Of a stretch of DNA of 64,000 nucleotides, positions 1 to 8,962 are shown piece by piece. The stretch comes from Algihabitans sp965233705 (lineage in GTDB: Bacteria > Pseudomonadota > Alphaproteobacteria > Kiloniellales > DSM-21159). The position numbers and the translations under genes are program-made. Under the pieces are notes generated by a model. It was not told where the DNA came from, searched no databases, and worked only from the letters and a program-made list of their open reading frames with translations. The stretch's first letter is position 1. The number at the start of each line of letters is the position of its first letter. The stretch spans positions 992,001-1,056,000 of the forward strand of contig CBDDTF010000003.1 of assembly GCA_965233705.1 (NCBI GenBank). Reading direction: 5' to 3'.

Positions 1-142
1 CCACGAAGACTCTGCGGCCTTGCGCGCGCGCCGCAGCGATCAGGCGCCGCGGCAGCGGCCCGCTGCCGGCAAGGATGCCGAGAGTCGGCGGGGCCGCGTC
101 CCCGGCCGTGCCGCCGCCCGTCGTGGCGCGGTCACTGGCCAT
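1..142 (-). CDS. lpxI: UDP-2,3-diacylglucosamine pyrophosphatase LpxI, N-terminal part
   Basis: Partial gene running off the left edge; only the first 47 codons are present. The translation has a 19-residue Ala/Gly/Thr-rich lead, then TLGILAGSGPLPRRLI and GRRVFV, which is the opening beta-strand and Gly-rich loop of the LpxI (DUF1009) family. LpxI hydrolyses UDP-2,3-diacylglucosamine to lipid X in lipid A synthesis and replaces LpxH in most alphaproteobacteria. The start ATG lies inside the end of lpxA (11-base overlap), which suggests translational coupling. Identification rests on a short N-terminus plus the expected neighbour, so it is good but not complete. Confidence 0.85.
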   Translation of the reverse strand, partial: MASDRATTGGGTAGDAAPPTLGILAGSGPLPRRLIAAARAQGRRVFV

Positions 143-938
143 GGCCCTGCTTGGGTTGGCAGAGCGCACGCGAGGAGTCGGCGCGCACGAAGGCGACGAT
201 GGCGCGGACCACCTCGTTCTCGCCGTGGCGCTCGGCCACGCCCTCGAGGCGCTCGGCCAGGGTGCCGTCGCCGCTGAACAGCCGCTCGTAGGCCGTCAGC
301 AGGCCCTGGATGGCGGACTTGTCGTAGCCGCGCCGCTTCATGCCGACGATGTTGACGCCGGACAGGCGCGCGCGCTCGCCCATCGCCAGGCCGTAGGGAA
401 TCACGTCGTACTCGATGCCCGACATGCCGCCGATCATCGCGTGGTCGCCGATGCGCACGTGCTGGTGCACCGCCGAGAGGCCGCCGATGATGGCGTGGTC
501 GCCGACCTGCACGTGGCCGGCCAGCGTGGCGTTGTTGGCCAGGATCACCTCGTCGCCGACCCTGCAGTCGTGGGCGACGTGGCTGCCGACCATGAAGAGG
601 CAGCGGCTGCCCACCTGCGTGACCATGCCGCCGCCCTCGGTGCCGGGGTTCATGGTCACGTGCTCGCGGATCATGCAGTCGGCGCCGATCCAAAGCGCCG
701 AGGCCTCGCCCCGGTACTTGAGGTCCTGCGGCCGGTGGCCGATCGAGGCGAAGGGAAAGATCTGGGTGCGCGGGCCCACGGTGGTGCGGCCGTCGACCAC
801 CACATGGCTGTGCAGCACCACGCCGTCGCCTAGCTTGACCTCGGGGCCGACGACGCAATAGGGGCCGATGCGCACCTCGGCGCCCAGCTCGGCCGCCGGG
901 TCGACGATGGCCGTGGGATGAATCGGAGAAGCCGTCAC
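132..938 (-). CDS. lpxA: Acyl-ACP--UDP-N-acetylglucosamine O-acyltransferase LpxA
   Basis: First committed step of lipid A synthesis: transfers a 3-hydroxyacyl chain from ACP to the 3-OH of UDP-GlcNAc in the cytoplasm. The 268-residue product is the usual length. It starts with the hexapeptide-repeat beta-helix (IHPTAIVDPAAELG) and continues with repeated I/V-G-x4 units to about residue 190, then a helical C-terminus (GLLTAYERLF). The catalytic His is His123 in the AHDC motif. It lies downstream of fabZ with a 7-base gap and overlaps lpxI, in the standard lpxD-fabZ-lpxA-lpxI order, so it is almost certainly co-transcribed with them. Confidence 0.97.
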   Translation of the reverse strand: MTASPIHPTAIVDPAAELGAEVRIGPYCVVGPEVKLGDGVVLHSHVVVDGRTTVGPRTQIFPFASIGHRPQDLKYRGEASALWIGADCMIREHVTMNPGTEGGGMVTQVGSRCLFMVGSHVAHDCRVGDEVILANNATLAGHVQVGDHAIIGGLSAVHQHVRIGDHAMIGGMSGIEYDVIPYGLAMGERARLSGVNIVGMKRRGYDKSAIQGLLTAYERLFSGDGTLAERLEGVAERHGENEVVRAIVAFVRADSSRALCQPKQGHGQ

Positions 939-945
939 GGTGGGG

Positions 946-1419
946 TCAGTCGTCCATGATCATCGCGGTGAAGGTCGCCTCGGCCATCAGCGTGCCGTCG
1001 ACCCGCGCTTCGCCGCTGAACTTCCAGACCGGCCCGCGATTCTTCAGCTTGCTGACCTGGACGCGGAGCTGGTCGCCGGGAAACACCGGCTTGCGGAAGC
1101 GCGCGTCGTCGACGCTCATGAAGTAGACCAGCTTGCCGGCGGCCGCGCCCTCAAGGGTCTCGACCACCAGCACCGCCGCCGTCTGCGCCATCGATTCGAT
1201 GATCAGAACGCCCGGCATGACCGGCTGGCGCGGGAAATGCCCCTGGAAGTGCGGCTCGTTGATCGAGACGTTCTTGATCCCGACGGCGCTCTCGTCGAGA
1301 TGGATGTCGACCACGCGGTCGATCATCAGGAAAGGATAGCGGTGCGGAATCATCCGCATCACCGACATGATGTCGGCGGGTCCCACCTCCTTCGTCAGGC
1401 TTGCTGCGTCCTCAGCCAT
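946..1419 (-). CDS. fabZ: 3-hydroxyacyl-ACP dehydratase FabZ
   Basis: Dehydrates (3R)-hydroxyacyl-ACP in fatty-acid elongation; it draws on the same hydroxyacyl-ACP pool as LpxA and LpxD, which explains its place between them. The 157-residue hot-dog protein has the family opening PHRYPFLMIDRV (residues 25-36) and the catalytic stretch GHFPRQPVMPG with His61 and, downstream, Glu75 in IIESMAQ. The start codon overlaps the end of lpxD by 8 bases, so the two genes are translationally coupled. Confidence 0.97.
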   Translation of the reverse strand: MAEDAASLTKEVGPADIMSVMRMIPHRYPFLMIDRVVDIHLDESAVGIKNVSINEPHFQGHFPRQPVMPGVLIIESMAQTAAVLVVETLEGAAAGKLVYFMSVDDARFRKPVFPGDQLRVQVSKLKNRGPVWKFSGEARVDGTLMAEATFTAMIMDD

Positions 1420-2446
1420 TCTTCTTCTTGTCCATCTCTTTCAACTGGCGCTTCCACTGGGTCACCAGCCGGAAATAGTCCTTCAGCGGCATGGCCGGCA
1501 GTCCGCCGAAGGTCTCCCCCGGCGGAATGTCGTGCATCAGGCCGGACTTGGCGGCCAACTGCGCCTTTGCATGAAGGGTCAGGTGGCCCCCCACCCCACC
1601 TTGCGCCGCGATCATCACGAAGTCCTCCAGCTTCGAGGAGCCGGCGACCCCGGACTGCGCAACCAGAACGCAACCGCGACCGAGGCGGACGTTGTGCCCC
1701 AACTGCACCAGATTATCAATCTTGCAGCCGTCGCCGATGATCGTATCGGGCCCCGCGCCCCGGTCGATCGTGGCGTTGGCGCCGATTTCCACGCCGTCGC
1801 CGACGATCACGCGCCCAAGCTGGGGCACGTCGACGTAGCCGGCCGGGTCGAGCGCGAAGCCGAAGCCGCGGTTGCCGATGCGCGCCCCGGCGTGGATCAG
1901 GCAGCCCTGGCCGATCAGGCAGTGGGACAGCGTGGCGCCCTGCATCACCTCGGTCCCGGCGCCGATCACCACGCCGGCCTCGACCACCACCTGGGCATGC
2001 AGGCGCACGCCGTCGCCCAGCTCCGCGCCGGGACCGACCACCGCGAAGGGCCCGATCCAGACATCCCGGCCGATCGTCGCGCTGTCGTCGACGCAGGCCG
2101 AGGGATGGATGCCCCCCTCCCGCACCGGCGTCGGGTAGAAGGTCGTGGCGATCTGCGCATAGGCCTTGTAGGGCTGCGGCGTGACCAGCAGCGCCATGCC
2201 CTCCGGCGCGCGCGCGGCGAAGTCCGGATGCACCACGCAGGCCCCGGCGGCCGAGGCCTCGAAGGCCTTCACGTAGCGCCGGTTGTCGAGGAAGGAAATC
2301 TCGTCCGGTCCCGCCGCGTCCAGCGGCGCGACGTCGGCCACCTCCCGATCCGGTTTGGCGGCGCCCGCCAGCTCCGCGCCGACGAGTTCGGCCAAGCGAT
2401 CCAGGCGGAAGGGTCCGACATTGGTGAAGAAGCGGGGATCGGCCAT
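1412..2446 (-). CDS. lpxD: UDP-3-O-(3-hydroxyacyl)glucosamine N-acyltransferase LpxD
   Basis: Adds the N-linked 3-hydroxyacyl chain in lipid A synthesis. At 344 residues it has the usual LpxD layout: an N-terminal uridine-binding domain of about 100 residues containing ISFLDNRRY, a left-handed beta-helix of hexapeptide repeats (from about residue 115), and a C-terminal helix (FRLVTQWKRQLKEMDKKK). The catalytic His is in the LVQLGHNV motif near residue 250. It follows the OmpH gene after a 203-base spacer, where I see no clear terminator or promoter, and overlaps fabZ by 8 bases. Confidence 0.96.
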   Translation of the reverse strand: MADPRFFTNVGPFRLDRLAELVGAELAGAAKPDREVADVAPLDAAGPDEISFLDNRRYVKAFEASAAGACVVHPDFAARAPEGMALLVTPQPYKAYAQIATTFYPTPVREGGIHPSACVDDSATIGRDVWIGPFAVVGPGAELGDGVRLHAQVVVEAGVVIGAGTEVMQGATLSHCLIGQGCLIHAGARIGNRGFGFALDPAGYVDVPQLGRVIVGDGVEIGANATIDRGAGPDTIIGDGCKIDNLVQLGHNVRLGRGCVLVAQSGVAGSSKLEDFVMIAAQGGVGGHLTLHAKAQLAAKSGLMHDIPPGETFGGLPAMPLKDYFRLVTQWKRQLKEMDKKKNG

Positions 2447-2649
2447 CGACGGATCTCAACAAGGGGTGAATGCGGCGACTCGCGGGCACGCCGGCGATGG
2501 TCCGAGCCTAGGGGGTTTTGCCGGCCTAGGGAACCGCCTTGCGGTCCCGCGGATCGTCAGGAAAGCGCTCTAAGCCTCTAAATTCTAGAGCCGATTCGCT
2601 GCCGCAGACCTCGGCGCGCTCGGCCGTGGGGGGCGCCGGCGCGGGACGC

Positions 2650-3279
2650 TCAGGGCCGGGGCTGCAGCGTGCCGAGATCGAAGCGCGGCAGGCGCTCGTT
2701 CAGCCGCCGGATCACCGGGTCCGTCACCTCCAGCTCGCTGCGCACGAGCAGCACGCCGGCCTTGGGCAGCACCAGCCGGGCCTGCCGCTCGGTCGCGATC
2801 TCCTCCGCCACGCCGGCGATGGCGCGGTCGATCTCCAGCATGCCGCGGCTGTACAGGCGATCCAGGCTCGCCTTGGTGCTGCGCATCGCCTGCTGCGCGT
2901 CGGCCAGGCGCTCGTCGAGGTCGCGCACGGCGGCGTTGTAGTCCTGGTCCGACAGCTCGCTGCGCTGCTCGAGCAAGGCGCGCTGATCCGTCTGCAGCGC
3001 CCGCTCGATCTCCTGCAGTTCGTCCTCGTAGGCTTCGCGTCGCGCCTCGATCTGGCGCTGTACGTCGGCCACCGCGCTGGAGTTGCGCCGCACCTCCTGC
3101 ATGTCGACGACGAGCACGTCGAAGCCGCGTTCCTCGGGGAGGCGTTGCCCCGCCTCCTGCCCCGCCTCCTGCCCCGCTTCCTGTGCCGCCGCCGGCGCCG
3201 GGCCGAGCAGCAGCACCAGCAGGCCCGCCAGAAGCCACCGGATCGGCCTGACCCGCCCGCTGCGCCGCGGGGTGTACAT
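2650..3279 (-). CDS. OmpH/Skp family periplasmic chaperone
   Basis: Holdase for unfolded outer-membrane proteins, matching its position directly after bamA (2-base gap). The 209-residue product has a basic N-terminus and a hydrophobic core ending in APAAA (signal peptide, cleavage near residue 32). A QEAG repeat (residues 33-44) follows, and then the OmpH domain begins with VLVVDMQEVRRNS. The central part (about 65-165) is charged and heptad-like, as expected for the coiled-coil tentacles of Skp. The signal-proximal repeat is unusual and encoded by a perfect-to-near-perfect 12-base tandem repeat. Confidence 0.92.
   Translation of the reverse strand: MYTPRRSGRVRPIRWLLAGLLVLLLGPAPAAAQEAGQEAGQEAGQRLPEERGFDVLVVDMQEVRRNSSAVADVQRQIEARREAYEDELQEIERALQTDQRALLEQRSELSDQDYNAAVRDLDERLADAQQAMRSTKASLDRLYSRGMLEIDRAIAGVAEEIATERQARLVLPKAGVLLVRSELEVTDPVIRRLNERLPRFDLGTLQPRP
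3147..3182 (-). repeat. In-frame 12-bp tandem repeat (3 copies) in the OmpH gene
   Basis: Three head-to-tail 12-base units (3147-3158, 3159-3170, 3171-3182) read gccccgcctcct on the plus strand; the third differs by one base. They encode three QEAG units right after the signal peptide. Copy number could change without a frameshift. Confidence 0.9.
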
Positions 3280-3281
3280 GC

Positions 3282-5579
3282 TCAGAACTGCGTCCCGAAG
3301 CTGAAGCTGAGAAGCTGCTCCTGGTCGAAGTCCTGCTTGTAGATCGGGAAGCCGAGGTCGAGGCGCAGCGGCCCGAAGGGCGAGCGCCAGGACAGGCCGG
3401 GGCCGACGCTGACGCGCGGGGTGGCGCTGTCCTCCACGAAGCTGGCATCGGAATCGGCGTCGAAGCTCGCGCCGATATCGGTGAAGAGGCGCCCGCGAAT
3501 CTCGAACTCCTCGGGCAGTCCCAGCGGGAAGGACAGCTCGACCGTGCCCTTGTAGTAGGCATTGCCGCCCAGCGCGTCGTTGGTGCTGGTGTCGCGCGGC
3601 CCGGCGCCGCCCGGCTCGAAACCGCGGAAGGACTCGCCGCCGATGAAGAAGCGGTCGGCGATCCGGGTATCCTCGCCGATCCCGAACATGTAGCCCAACT
3701 CGCCGCCGAGCTTGAGGGTCACGTCCTCGAGCACCGGCAGGTAGTAGTCGCCCTCCAGGGTGTTGCGCAGGAAGGTGACGTCGCCGCCGACGCCGGCGAA
3801 CTCGTTCGACAGCTTGACCCGGAAGCCGTCGCGCGGATCGAAGCGGTTGTCGCGCCGGTCCCAGGTCAGGTCCTGGCCGATGATCGAGCGCAGCGTCTCG
3901 CCCTCCTCGGAGCGCACGATGATCGAGGCGTCGTCGTCGACGTCGCTGATCTCCTGGTTTTCCAGCCGGTAGCGCAGGAGGTGGCGGGTGTGCTCGGTCA
4001 GGTCGTAGCCGGCGCGCAGCCCGAAGCCGATGCGCTTCTGGTCGAAGTCGCTCTCCTCGAACTCGCGGGTCACGCGGAAAAGGTCGAAACCGGCGGCGAT
4101 CGGCCGGTCGAGGAAGTAGGGCTCGGTGAAGCTGAGATCGAGCTCCGAGGAGGCGCCGGAGAGGGTGAAGGCGAGACGCAGATCCTGGCCGCGGCCCAGC
4201 AGGTTGCGCTCGCGTAGCTGGATGTTGCCCAGCGGGCCCACCGAGGTCGACAGGCCGGCGCCGATGGTGATCTCGCCGGTCGACTGCTCCTCGACGCCGA
4301 CCTTGACCACGGTGCGGTCGGGCGCGCTGCCCGGCTCCTGCTCGACGTTGACGGTGCGGAAGAAGCCGAGGTTCTCGATCCGCTGGCGCGAGCGGCGCAG
4401 CTTGGAGGCGTTGAAGGCGTCGCCCTCGACCAGCCGGAACTCGCGGCGGATCACCCGGTCCAGGGTGCGGCTGTTGCCCTCGATGTCGATCCGCTCGACG
4501 AAGACCTTGGGCCCCTCCTGAATGTCGTAGGTGATGTCGATGGTCAGGTTCTCGCGGTCGCGCCGGGTGCGCGGGCGCACGTCGACGAAGGCGTAGCCCA
4601 GATTGCCGACCACGTCGGTCAAGGCATCGACGTCGGCCTCGACCGCGGTGGCGTCGTAGGTCTCGCCCTCTTCCGCCTCCAGCTCGCTGCGCAGCTGCTC
4701 GACGTCGAGGTCGCGCAGCGTCGTCGTCAGGTCGATCTGGCCGAAGTCGTACTGCGGCCCCTCCTCCACCGTGAAGGTGACGATGAAGCCGCTGCGGTCC
4801 TCGTCCAGTTCGGCGACGACCGAGCTGACCCGGAAGTCCGCGTAGCCCTCGGACAGGTAGAAGCGCCGCAGCAGCTCGCGGTCGAAGTTCAGGCGGTCCG
4901 GGTCGTAGGTGTCGTCGCTGGACAGGAAGCGGTACCAGGCCGACTCGCTGGTGCTGATCTCGCCGCGCAGGGAGCCGTCGGAAAAGGCGCGGTTGCCGAT
5001 GAAGTTGATCGACTTGATGCCGGTGACCTCGCCCTCGTTGATCTCGAAGACCAGGTCGACGCGGTTCTGCGGCAGCTCGATGATCTTCGGCTCCACCTTG
5101 GCGGCGAAGCGGCCGTTGCGCCGATAGAGGTCGAGCAGGCGCTGTACGTCATTCTGCACGCGGGTGCGGGTGTAGACCACGCGCGGGCGCAGCTCCACCT
5201 CGCCCTCCAGCTCGTCGTCCTCGATGGCGTCGTTCCCCTCGAAGGCGATGCGGTTGATGATCGGGTTCTCGACCACGTCGACCACCAGCGTGTTGCCCTC
5301 GCGGCGCAGGGTGACGTCGGCGAACAGGCCGGTGTCGAAGATCGCCTTCAGCGACTCGTCGAGGCGCAGCGGGTCGAAGCGGTCGCCGGGGTCGACGGTC
5401 ATGTAGGAGCGCACCGTCTGCGGGTCGATGCGCTGGGTGCCCTCGATTCGGATCTCCTCGATCAGGCCACCTTGCAGGATCGACTGTGCCGCCGCTGGCG
5501 CGGCGCCGCCCAGAGGCCCAAACACGGGCGCCGCCAGCGTCAACAGCAAGCAGCACAGAAACGGTGCGACGACTCGCAA
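3282..5579 (-). CDS. bamA: Outer membrane protein assembly factor BamA
   Basis: Central Omp85 component of the BAM complex, which folds beta-barrel proteins into the outer membrane. The 765-residue precursor has a signal peptide (about 31 residues, ending AAPAAAQ), five POTRA domains spanning about residues 38-415 (the first begins IEEIRIEGTQRID), and a C-terminal 16-strand barrel. The conserved loop-6 signature is visible as ESFRGFEPG. The last residues, FSFGTQF, end in the aromatic beta-signal. It lies between rseP (119-base gap) and ompH, the conserved gene order. Confidence 0.97.
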   Translation of the reverse strand: MRVVAPFLCCLLLTLAAPVFGPLGGAAPAAAQSILQGGLIEEIRIEGTQRIDPQTVRSYMTVDPGDRFDPLRLDESLKAIFDTGLFADVTLRREGNTLVVDVVENPIINRIAFEGNDAIEDDELEGEVELRPRVVYTRTRVQNDVQRLLDLYRRNGRFAAKVEPKIIELPQNRVDLVFEINEGEVTGIKSINFIGNRAFSDGSLRGEISTSESAWYRFLSSDDTYDPDRLNFDRELLRRFYLSEGYADFRVSSVVAELDEDRSGFIVTFTVEEGPQYDFGQIDLTTTLRDLDVEQLRSELEAEEGETYDATAVEADVDALTDVVGNLGYAFVDVRPRTRRDRENLTIDITYDIQEGPKVFVERIDIEGNSRTLDRVIRREFRLVEGDAFNASKLRRSRQRIENLGFFRTVNVEQEPGSAPDRTVVKVGVEEQSTGEITIGAGLSTSVGPLGNIQLRERNLLGRGQDLRLAFTLSGASSELDLSFTEPYFLDRPIAAGFDLFRVTREFEESDFDQKRIGFGLRAGYDLTEHTRHLLRYRLENQEISDVDDDASIIVRSEEGETLRSIIGQDLTWDRRDNRFDPRDGFRVKLSNEFAGVGGDVTFLRNTLEGDYYLPVLEDVTLKLGGELGYMFGIGEDTRIADRFFIGGESFRGFEPGGAGPRDTSTNDALGGNAYYKGTVELSFPLGLPEEFEIRGRLFTDIGASFDADSDASFVEDSATPRVSVGPGLSWRSPFGPLRLDLGFPIYKQDFDQEQLLSFSFGTQF

Positions 5580-5698
5580 GTGAATTCCCCCAAAATCCCC
5601 CGTTTCGGCCGCCGTTGCGGCAGGCCGGCACGGCTCTGACGGCGCGGCGGGCTCAGGCCCGCGCGCCGCTGCTCTTCCCTCTCCCGGCCCCCTGCCGA

Positions 5699-6856
5699 TC
5701 AGAAGACATTTAAGCGGCTGAGATCGTTAAAGGTTACAAAGAGCATCAGCGTCAATACCAAAGCCAACCCGATCCGGAAACCGTATTCCTGAGCGCGCTC
5801 GCCCAGCGGCCGGCCCCGCACCGCCTCGATGGCGTAGAACAGCAGGTGCCCGCCGTCCAGCATCGGCACGGGAAACAGATTGATCAGGCCGAGGTTGATC
5901 GACAGCACGGCCATGAAGGACACGATCGCGACCAGGCCGACCTCGGCCACGCGGCCCGACATCTCCCCGATCATGATCGGGCCGCCGAGCTCGTCGGCGC
6001 TGCGGCTGCCGGTGATCATCTGCCCGACGTAGCGCAGGGTGCCCCAGGTCAGCGAGCCGGTCTCCACGGTGGCGCGCCAGACCGCCGTCGCCGGGTCGTG
6101 GCGCACCATCTCGGTGCCGCCGGCCGAGATGCCCATCAGCGCCCGTTCGATGGTGTTGCCGAAGTTGTCGGTGGTCTCGACGATCTTCGGCGTGACGCTC
6201 AGCTCGCGCACGGCGCCGTCGCGCTCCAGCGTGACGCGCAGCGGCTCGGAAAGATTGAGCTGCACCGTGCGCTGGATCTGCTCGAAGCGCTCGATCGGCG
6301 TGCCGTTGATCGCCACGAAGCGGTCGCCGGACTCGATCCCGGCCGCCTCCGCCGCGCTGCCCTCGATCACCTGGCCGACCACCGGCGGGGTGGTCTGCTG
6401 CCCGATCGTCGCGAAGAGGATGGCCAGCACCACGATGGCGAAGAGGAAGTTGGCCAGCGGCCCGGCGGCGACGATGGCGGTGCGCTGCCCGAGCCGCTTG
6501 TGGTGGAAGGAGACCGCCTTTTCCGCCGCGGTCAGCGGGCGCGCCTGGCCGCCGGCCCAGTCGCCGGTCGCCTCGCCCGCCTCCAGGTCTTCGCCCCCGG
6601 CCGGTCGCGAGGTGACGTCGGCGTCGCCGAACATCTTGACGTAGCCGCCGAGCGGCAGGGCGCTGACCTTCCAGCGTGTCCCCGATTTCGCGGTCCAGCC
6701 GAAGAGTTCCGGCCCGAAGCCGATGGAGAAAGCCTCGACATGCACGCCACAGCGTCGGGCGACCCAATAGTGGCCCAGCTCATGCACGAAAACGAGAACG
6801 CTGAGAACCAGGATAAAGGGGATCGCGTAATCCCCGATGAAACCAATGATATCCAT
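5699..6856 (-). CDS. rseP: RIP zinc metalloprotease RseP
   Basis: Site-2 intramembrane protease that cleaves anti-sigma factors and remnant signal peptides. The 385-residue product has the zinc-binding HELGH (residues 25-29) in the first membrane segment, a PDZ domain in the middle (about 120-220, with the carboxylate loop region near GIESGDRFVAING), and the second zinc-site motif LFPVPMLDGGH in the C-terminal membrane segments. Its place between dxr and bamA is the conserved order in proteobacteria. The 105-base gap to dxr shows no obvious terminator. Confidence 0.96.
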   Translation of the reverse strand: MDIIGFIGDYAIPFILVLSVLVFVHELGHYWVARRCGVHVEAFSIGFGPELFGWTAKSGTRWKVSALPLGGYVKMFGDADVTSRPAGGEDLEAGEATGDWAGGQARPLTAAEKAVSFHHKRLGQRTAIVAAGPLANFLFAIVVLAILFATIGQQTTPPVVGQVIEGSAAEAAGIESGDRFVAINGTPIERFEQIQRTVQLNLSEPLRVTLERDGAVRELSVTPKIVETTDNFGNTIERALMGISAGGTEMVRHDPATAVWRATVETGSLTWGTLRYVGQMITGSRSADELGGPIMIGEMSGRVAEVGLVAIVSFMAVLSINLGLINLFPVPMLDGGHLLFYAIEAVRGRPLGERAQEYGFRIGLALVLTLMLFVTFNDLSRLNVF

Positions 6857-6961
6857 GCCGGTCCGATCTCAGTTCTGCTACGGCGCAGCCAGGCGCTCGG
6901 AGTTATAGCACCTGTCGTCCGAGACCGCGAATTTCAAGCCGAGCCGACGCGATTGCGACGA

Positions 6962-8155
6962 TCAGGCGCTTACCGCCTGGCGCTGCAGCGCCTCGCCGGC
7001 CAGACGCCGCGCCTCGCGGTCGAGCGCCAGCACGCTGTCCAGATCGGGAATGCTGCGTCCGGCCAGTTGCGCCAGCGTCGCCTCCACCACCTCGGCGATG
7101 CCCAGGAAGCCCAGCCGCCCCTCGAGGAAGGCGGCCACCGCTACCTCGTTGGCGGCGTTCAGCACCGAGGGCGCGCCCGCCCCGGCGGTCAGCGCCTCGC
7201 GGGCCAGGCGCAGCGCCGGGAAACGGCTCTCGTCGGGGGCCTCGAAGGTGAGCTGCGCGATCCGTGCCAGGTCGAGCCGCTCCACGGGCGCCGCCATGCG
7301 CGCCGGCCAGGCCAGGCTGTAGGCGATCGGCGTGCGCATGTCCGGGGCGCCGAGCTGGGCCAGCACCGAGCCGTCGACATAGGCCACCATGGAATGGATC
7401 ACCGACTGGGGGTGCACCAGCACCGCGATCTTCTCGCTCGGCTGATCGAAGAGGTAGGCCGCCTCGATCACCTCGAGGCCCTTGTTCATCATCGTCGCCG
7501 AATCGACCGAGATCTTGGCGCCCATCGACCAGTTGGGATGGGCGACGGCCTGCTCCGGCGTGGCGCGGGCCATCGCCGCCCGCTCCCAGGTGCGGAACGG
7601 CCCGCCGGAGGCGGTCAGCACGATCTGCTCGATGCCCTCCGGCCGGTCGCGGTCGAGCACCTGGAAGATCGCGTTGTGCTCGGAATCGACCGGCAGCAGC
7701 GTCGCCCCTGCCCGCTCCACCTCGCGCCCGATCAGTGCGCCGGCGCAGACCAGAGTCTCCTTGTTGGCCAGGCCGATCACCGCGCCGCGCCGCACGGCGG
7801 CCAGGGTCGGCGCCAGGCCGGCGGCGCCGACGATCGCCGACATCACGAACTCCGCCGGCCGTTCGGCCGCCTCGACCACGGCCTGGGGGCCGGCCGCCGC
7901 CTCGATGCCGCTGCCGGCCAGCGCATCCTTCAGGTCCCCGTAGGCCTTGGGGTCGGCCACCACGGCGAGGCGCGCGCCGACCGCCCGCGCCGCCTCGGCG
8001 AGCTGCGCGGCCGAGCCGTTCGCGGTCAGCGCCTCTACCCGAAAGCGCTCCGGCGCGCGCCGGACCAGGTCCAGCGTGCTGGCGCCGATCGAGCCCGTCG
8101 CCCCCAAGACCGTCAGGCTGCGCGGCCTGGCCTGCATCGGTGCGTGGTGCGTCAT
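6962..8155 (-). CDS. dxr: 1-deoxy-D-xylulose 5-phosphate reductoisomerase
   Basis: Second enzyme of the MEP isoprenoid pathway; converts DXP to MEP with NADPH. The 397-residue product has the NADPH-binding LGATGSIGASTLDL near residue 18, the metal and substrate motif LPVDSEHNAIFQ, and KISVDSATMMNKGLE with the flexible-loop region around it. The start ATG overlaps the cdsA stop by four bases (ATGA), so translation is coupled. The uppS-cdsA-dxr-rseP order links isoprenoid supply with undecaprenyl phosphate and phospholipid synthesis. Confidence 0.97.
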   Translation of the reverse strand: MTHHAPMQARPRSLTVLGATGSIGASTLDLVRRAPERFRVEALTANGSAAQLAEAARAVGARLAVVADPKAYGDLKDALAGSGIEAAAGPQAVVEAAERPAEFVMSAIVGAAGLAPTLAAVRRGAVIGLANKETLVCAGALIGREVERAGATLLPVDSEHNAIFQVLDRDRPEGIEQIVLTASGGPFRTWERAAMARATPEQAVAHPNWSMGAKISVDSATMMNKGLEVIEAAYLFDQPSEKIAVLVHPQSVIHSMVAYVDGSVLAQLGAPDMRTPIAYSLAWPARMAAPVERLDLARIAQLTFEAPDESRFPALRLAREALTAGAGAPSVLNAANEVAVAAFLEGRLGFLGIAEVVEATLAQLAGRSIPDLDSVLALDREARRLAGEALQRQAVSA

Positions 8156-8958
8156 AGCGAAGCCTCCCTGAGGGCAGCCGCGAGCGCGACCGCCAAGGTT
8201 CCCCCGACCAGGCCGTCGACCCGGTCCAGCAGACCGCCGTGACCGGGAATCAGGGCCGAGCTATCCTTACGATGGAACCGTCGTTTGACGAAGGATTCAA
8301 AGAAATCCCCGACCTGCGCCGCCAGCGAGGCGCCGGCACTGGCCAGGGCGATCAGCCCGAGCGGTCCCGTGCGAGTCGCCAGGGCGAAGGCGAGGCCGAC
8401 CCCGACGGCGGCCAGCAGGCCGCCCAGCGCCCCGGCCCAGGTCTTGTTCGGACTGATCGCCGGCCAGAGCTTGGGGCCCTTGAGCGCCCGCCCGACGGCA
8501 TAGGCGCCGATATCCGTCGCCCAGACCACGAAGATCAGCCAGAAGATCACCTGGCGGCCCGCCTCCAGGTCGCGCAGCCACTGGAAGGCCAGCACCGAGC
8601 CCCCGACGTAAACCACCCCCAGGCCGAACCAGCCGAAGCTGCCGTCCTGCGGCCCCTGGCTGCGCCGCAACGCCGCCGCCGTCCCGGCCAGCAGGGTCCC
8701 CAGGGCGACCACGGCCAGGGCCGGCAGTATGCCCTGCAGGGCGCCCAGGCCGACAGCGGCGGCGACGGTCAGGACCGACACGGCCTCCAGCCAGCCGAGC
8801 GAGCGGGCGCCGCACATCCGCGCCCATTCCCACATCATGATGCAGGCGGCGACCAGCAGCAGGCCGTCGGTCCAGGGCGGACCGAGCCAAAGCAGGAGGA
8901 GAACCAGCGGCGCCAGAAGCAGCGCCGAAACCACGCGGGCGGTCAGCGGCGGCGCCAC
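8152..8958 (-). CDS. cdsA: Phosphatidate cytidylyltransferase CdsA
   Basis: Makes CDP-diacylglycerol from phosphatidate and CTP at the inner membrane. The product (268 residues from the chosen start) is multi-spanning and ends with the family signature: KRRFHRKD, then PGHGGLLDRVDGL. I chose the GTG at 8958 because the frame upstream lies inside uppS and reads as low-complexity Ser/Arg/Pro. This GTG follows the uppS stop by four bases and leads straight into a hydrophobic first helix (ALLLAPLVLLLLWLG). Other upstream starts are less likely. Confidence 0.93.
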   Translation of the reverse strand: MAPPLTARVVSALLLAPLVLLLLWLGPPWTDGLLLVAACIMMWEWARMCGARSLGWLEAVSVLTVAAAVGLGALQGILPALAVVALGTLLAGTAAALRRSQGPQDGSFGWFGLGVVYVGGSVLAFQWLRDLEAGRQVIFWLIFVVWATDIGAYAVGRALKGPKLWPAISPNKTWAGALGGLLAAVGVGLAFALATRTGPLGLIALASAGASLAAQVGDFFESFVKRRFHRKDSSALIPGHGGLLDRVDGLVGGTLAVALAAALREASL

Positions 8959-8962
8959 CAGA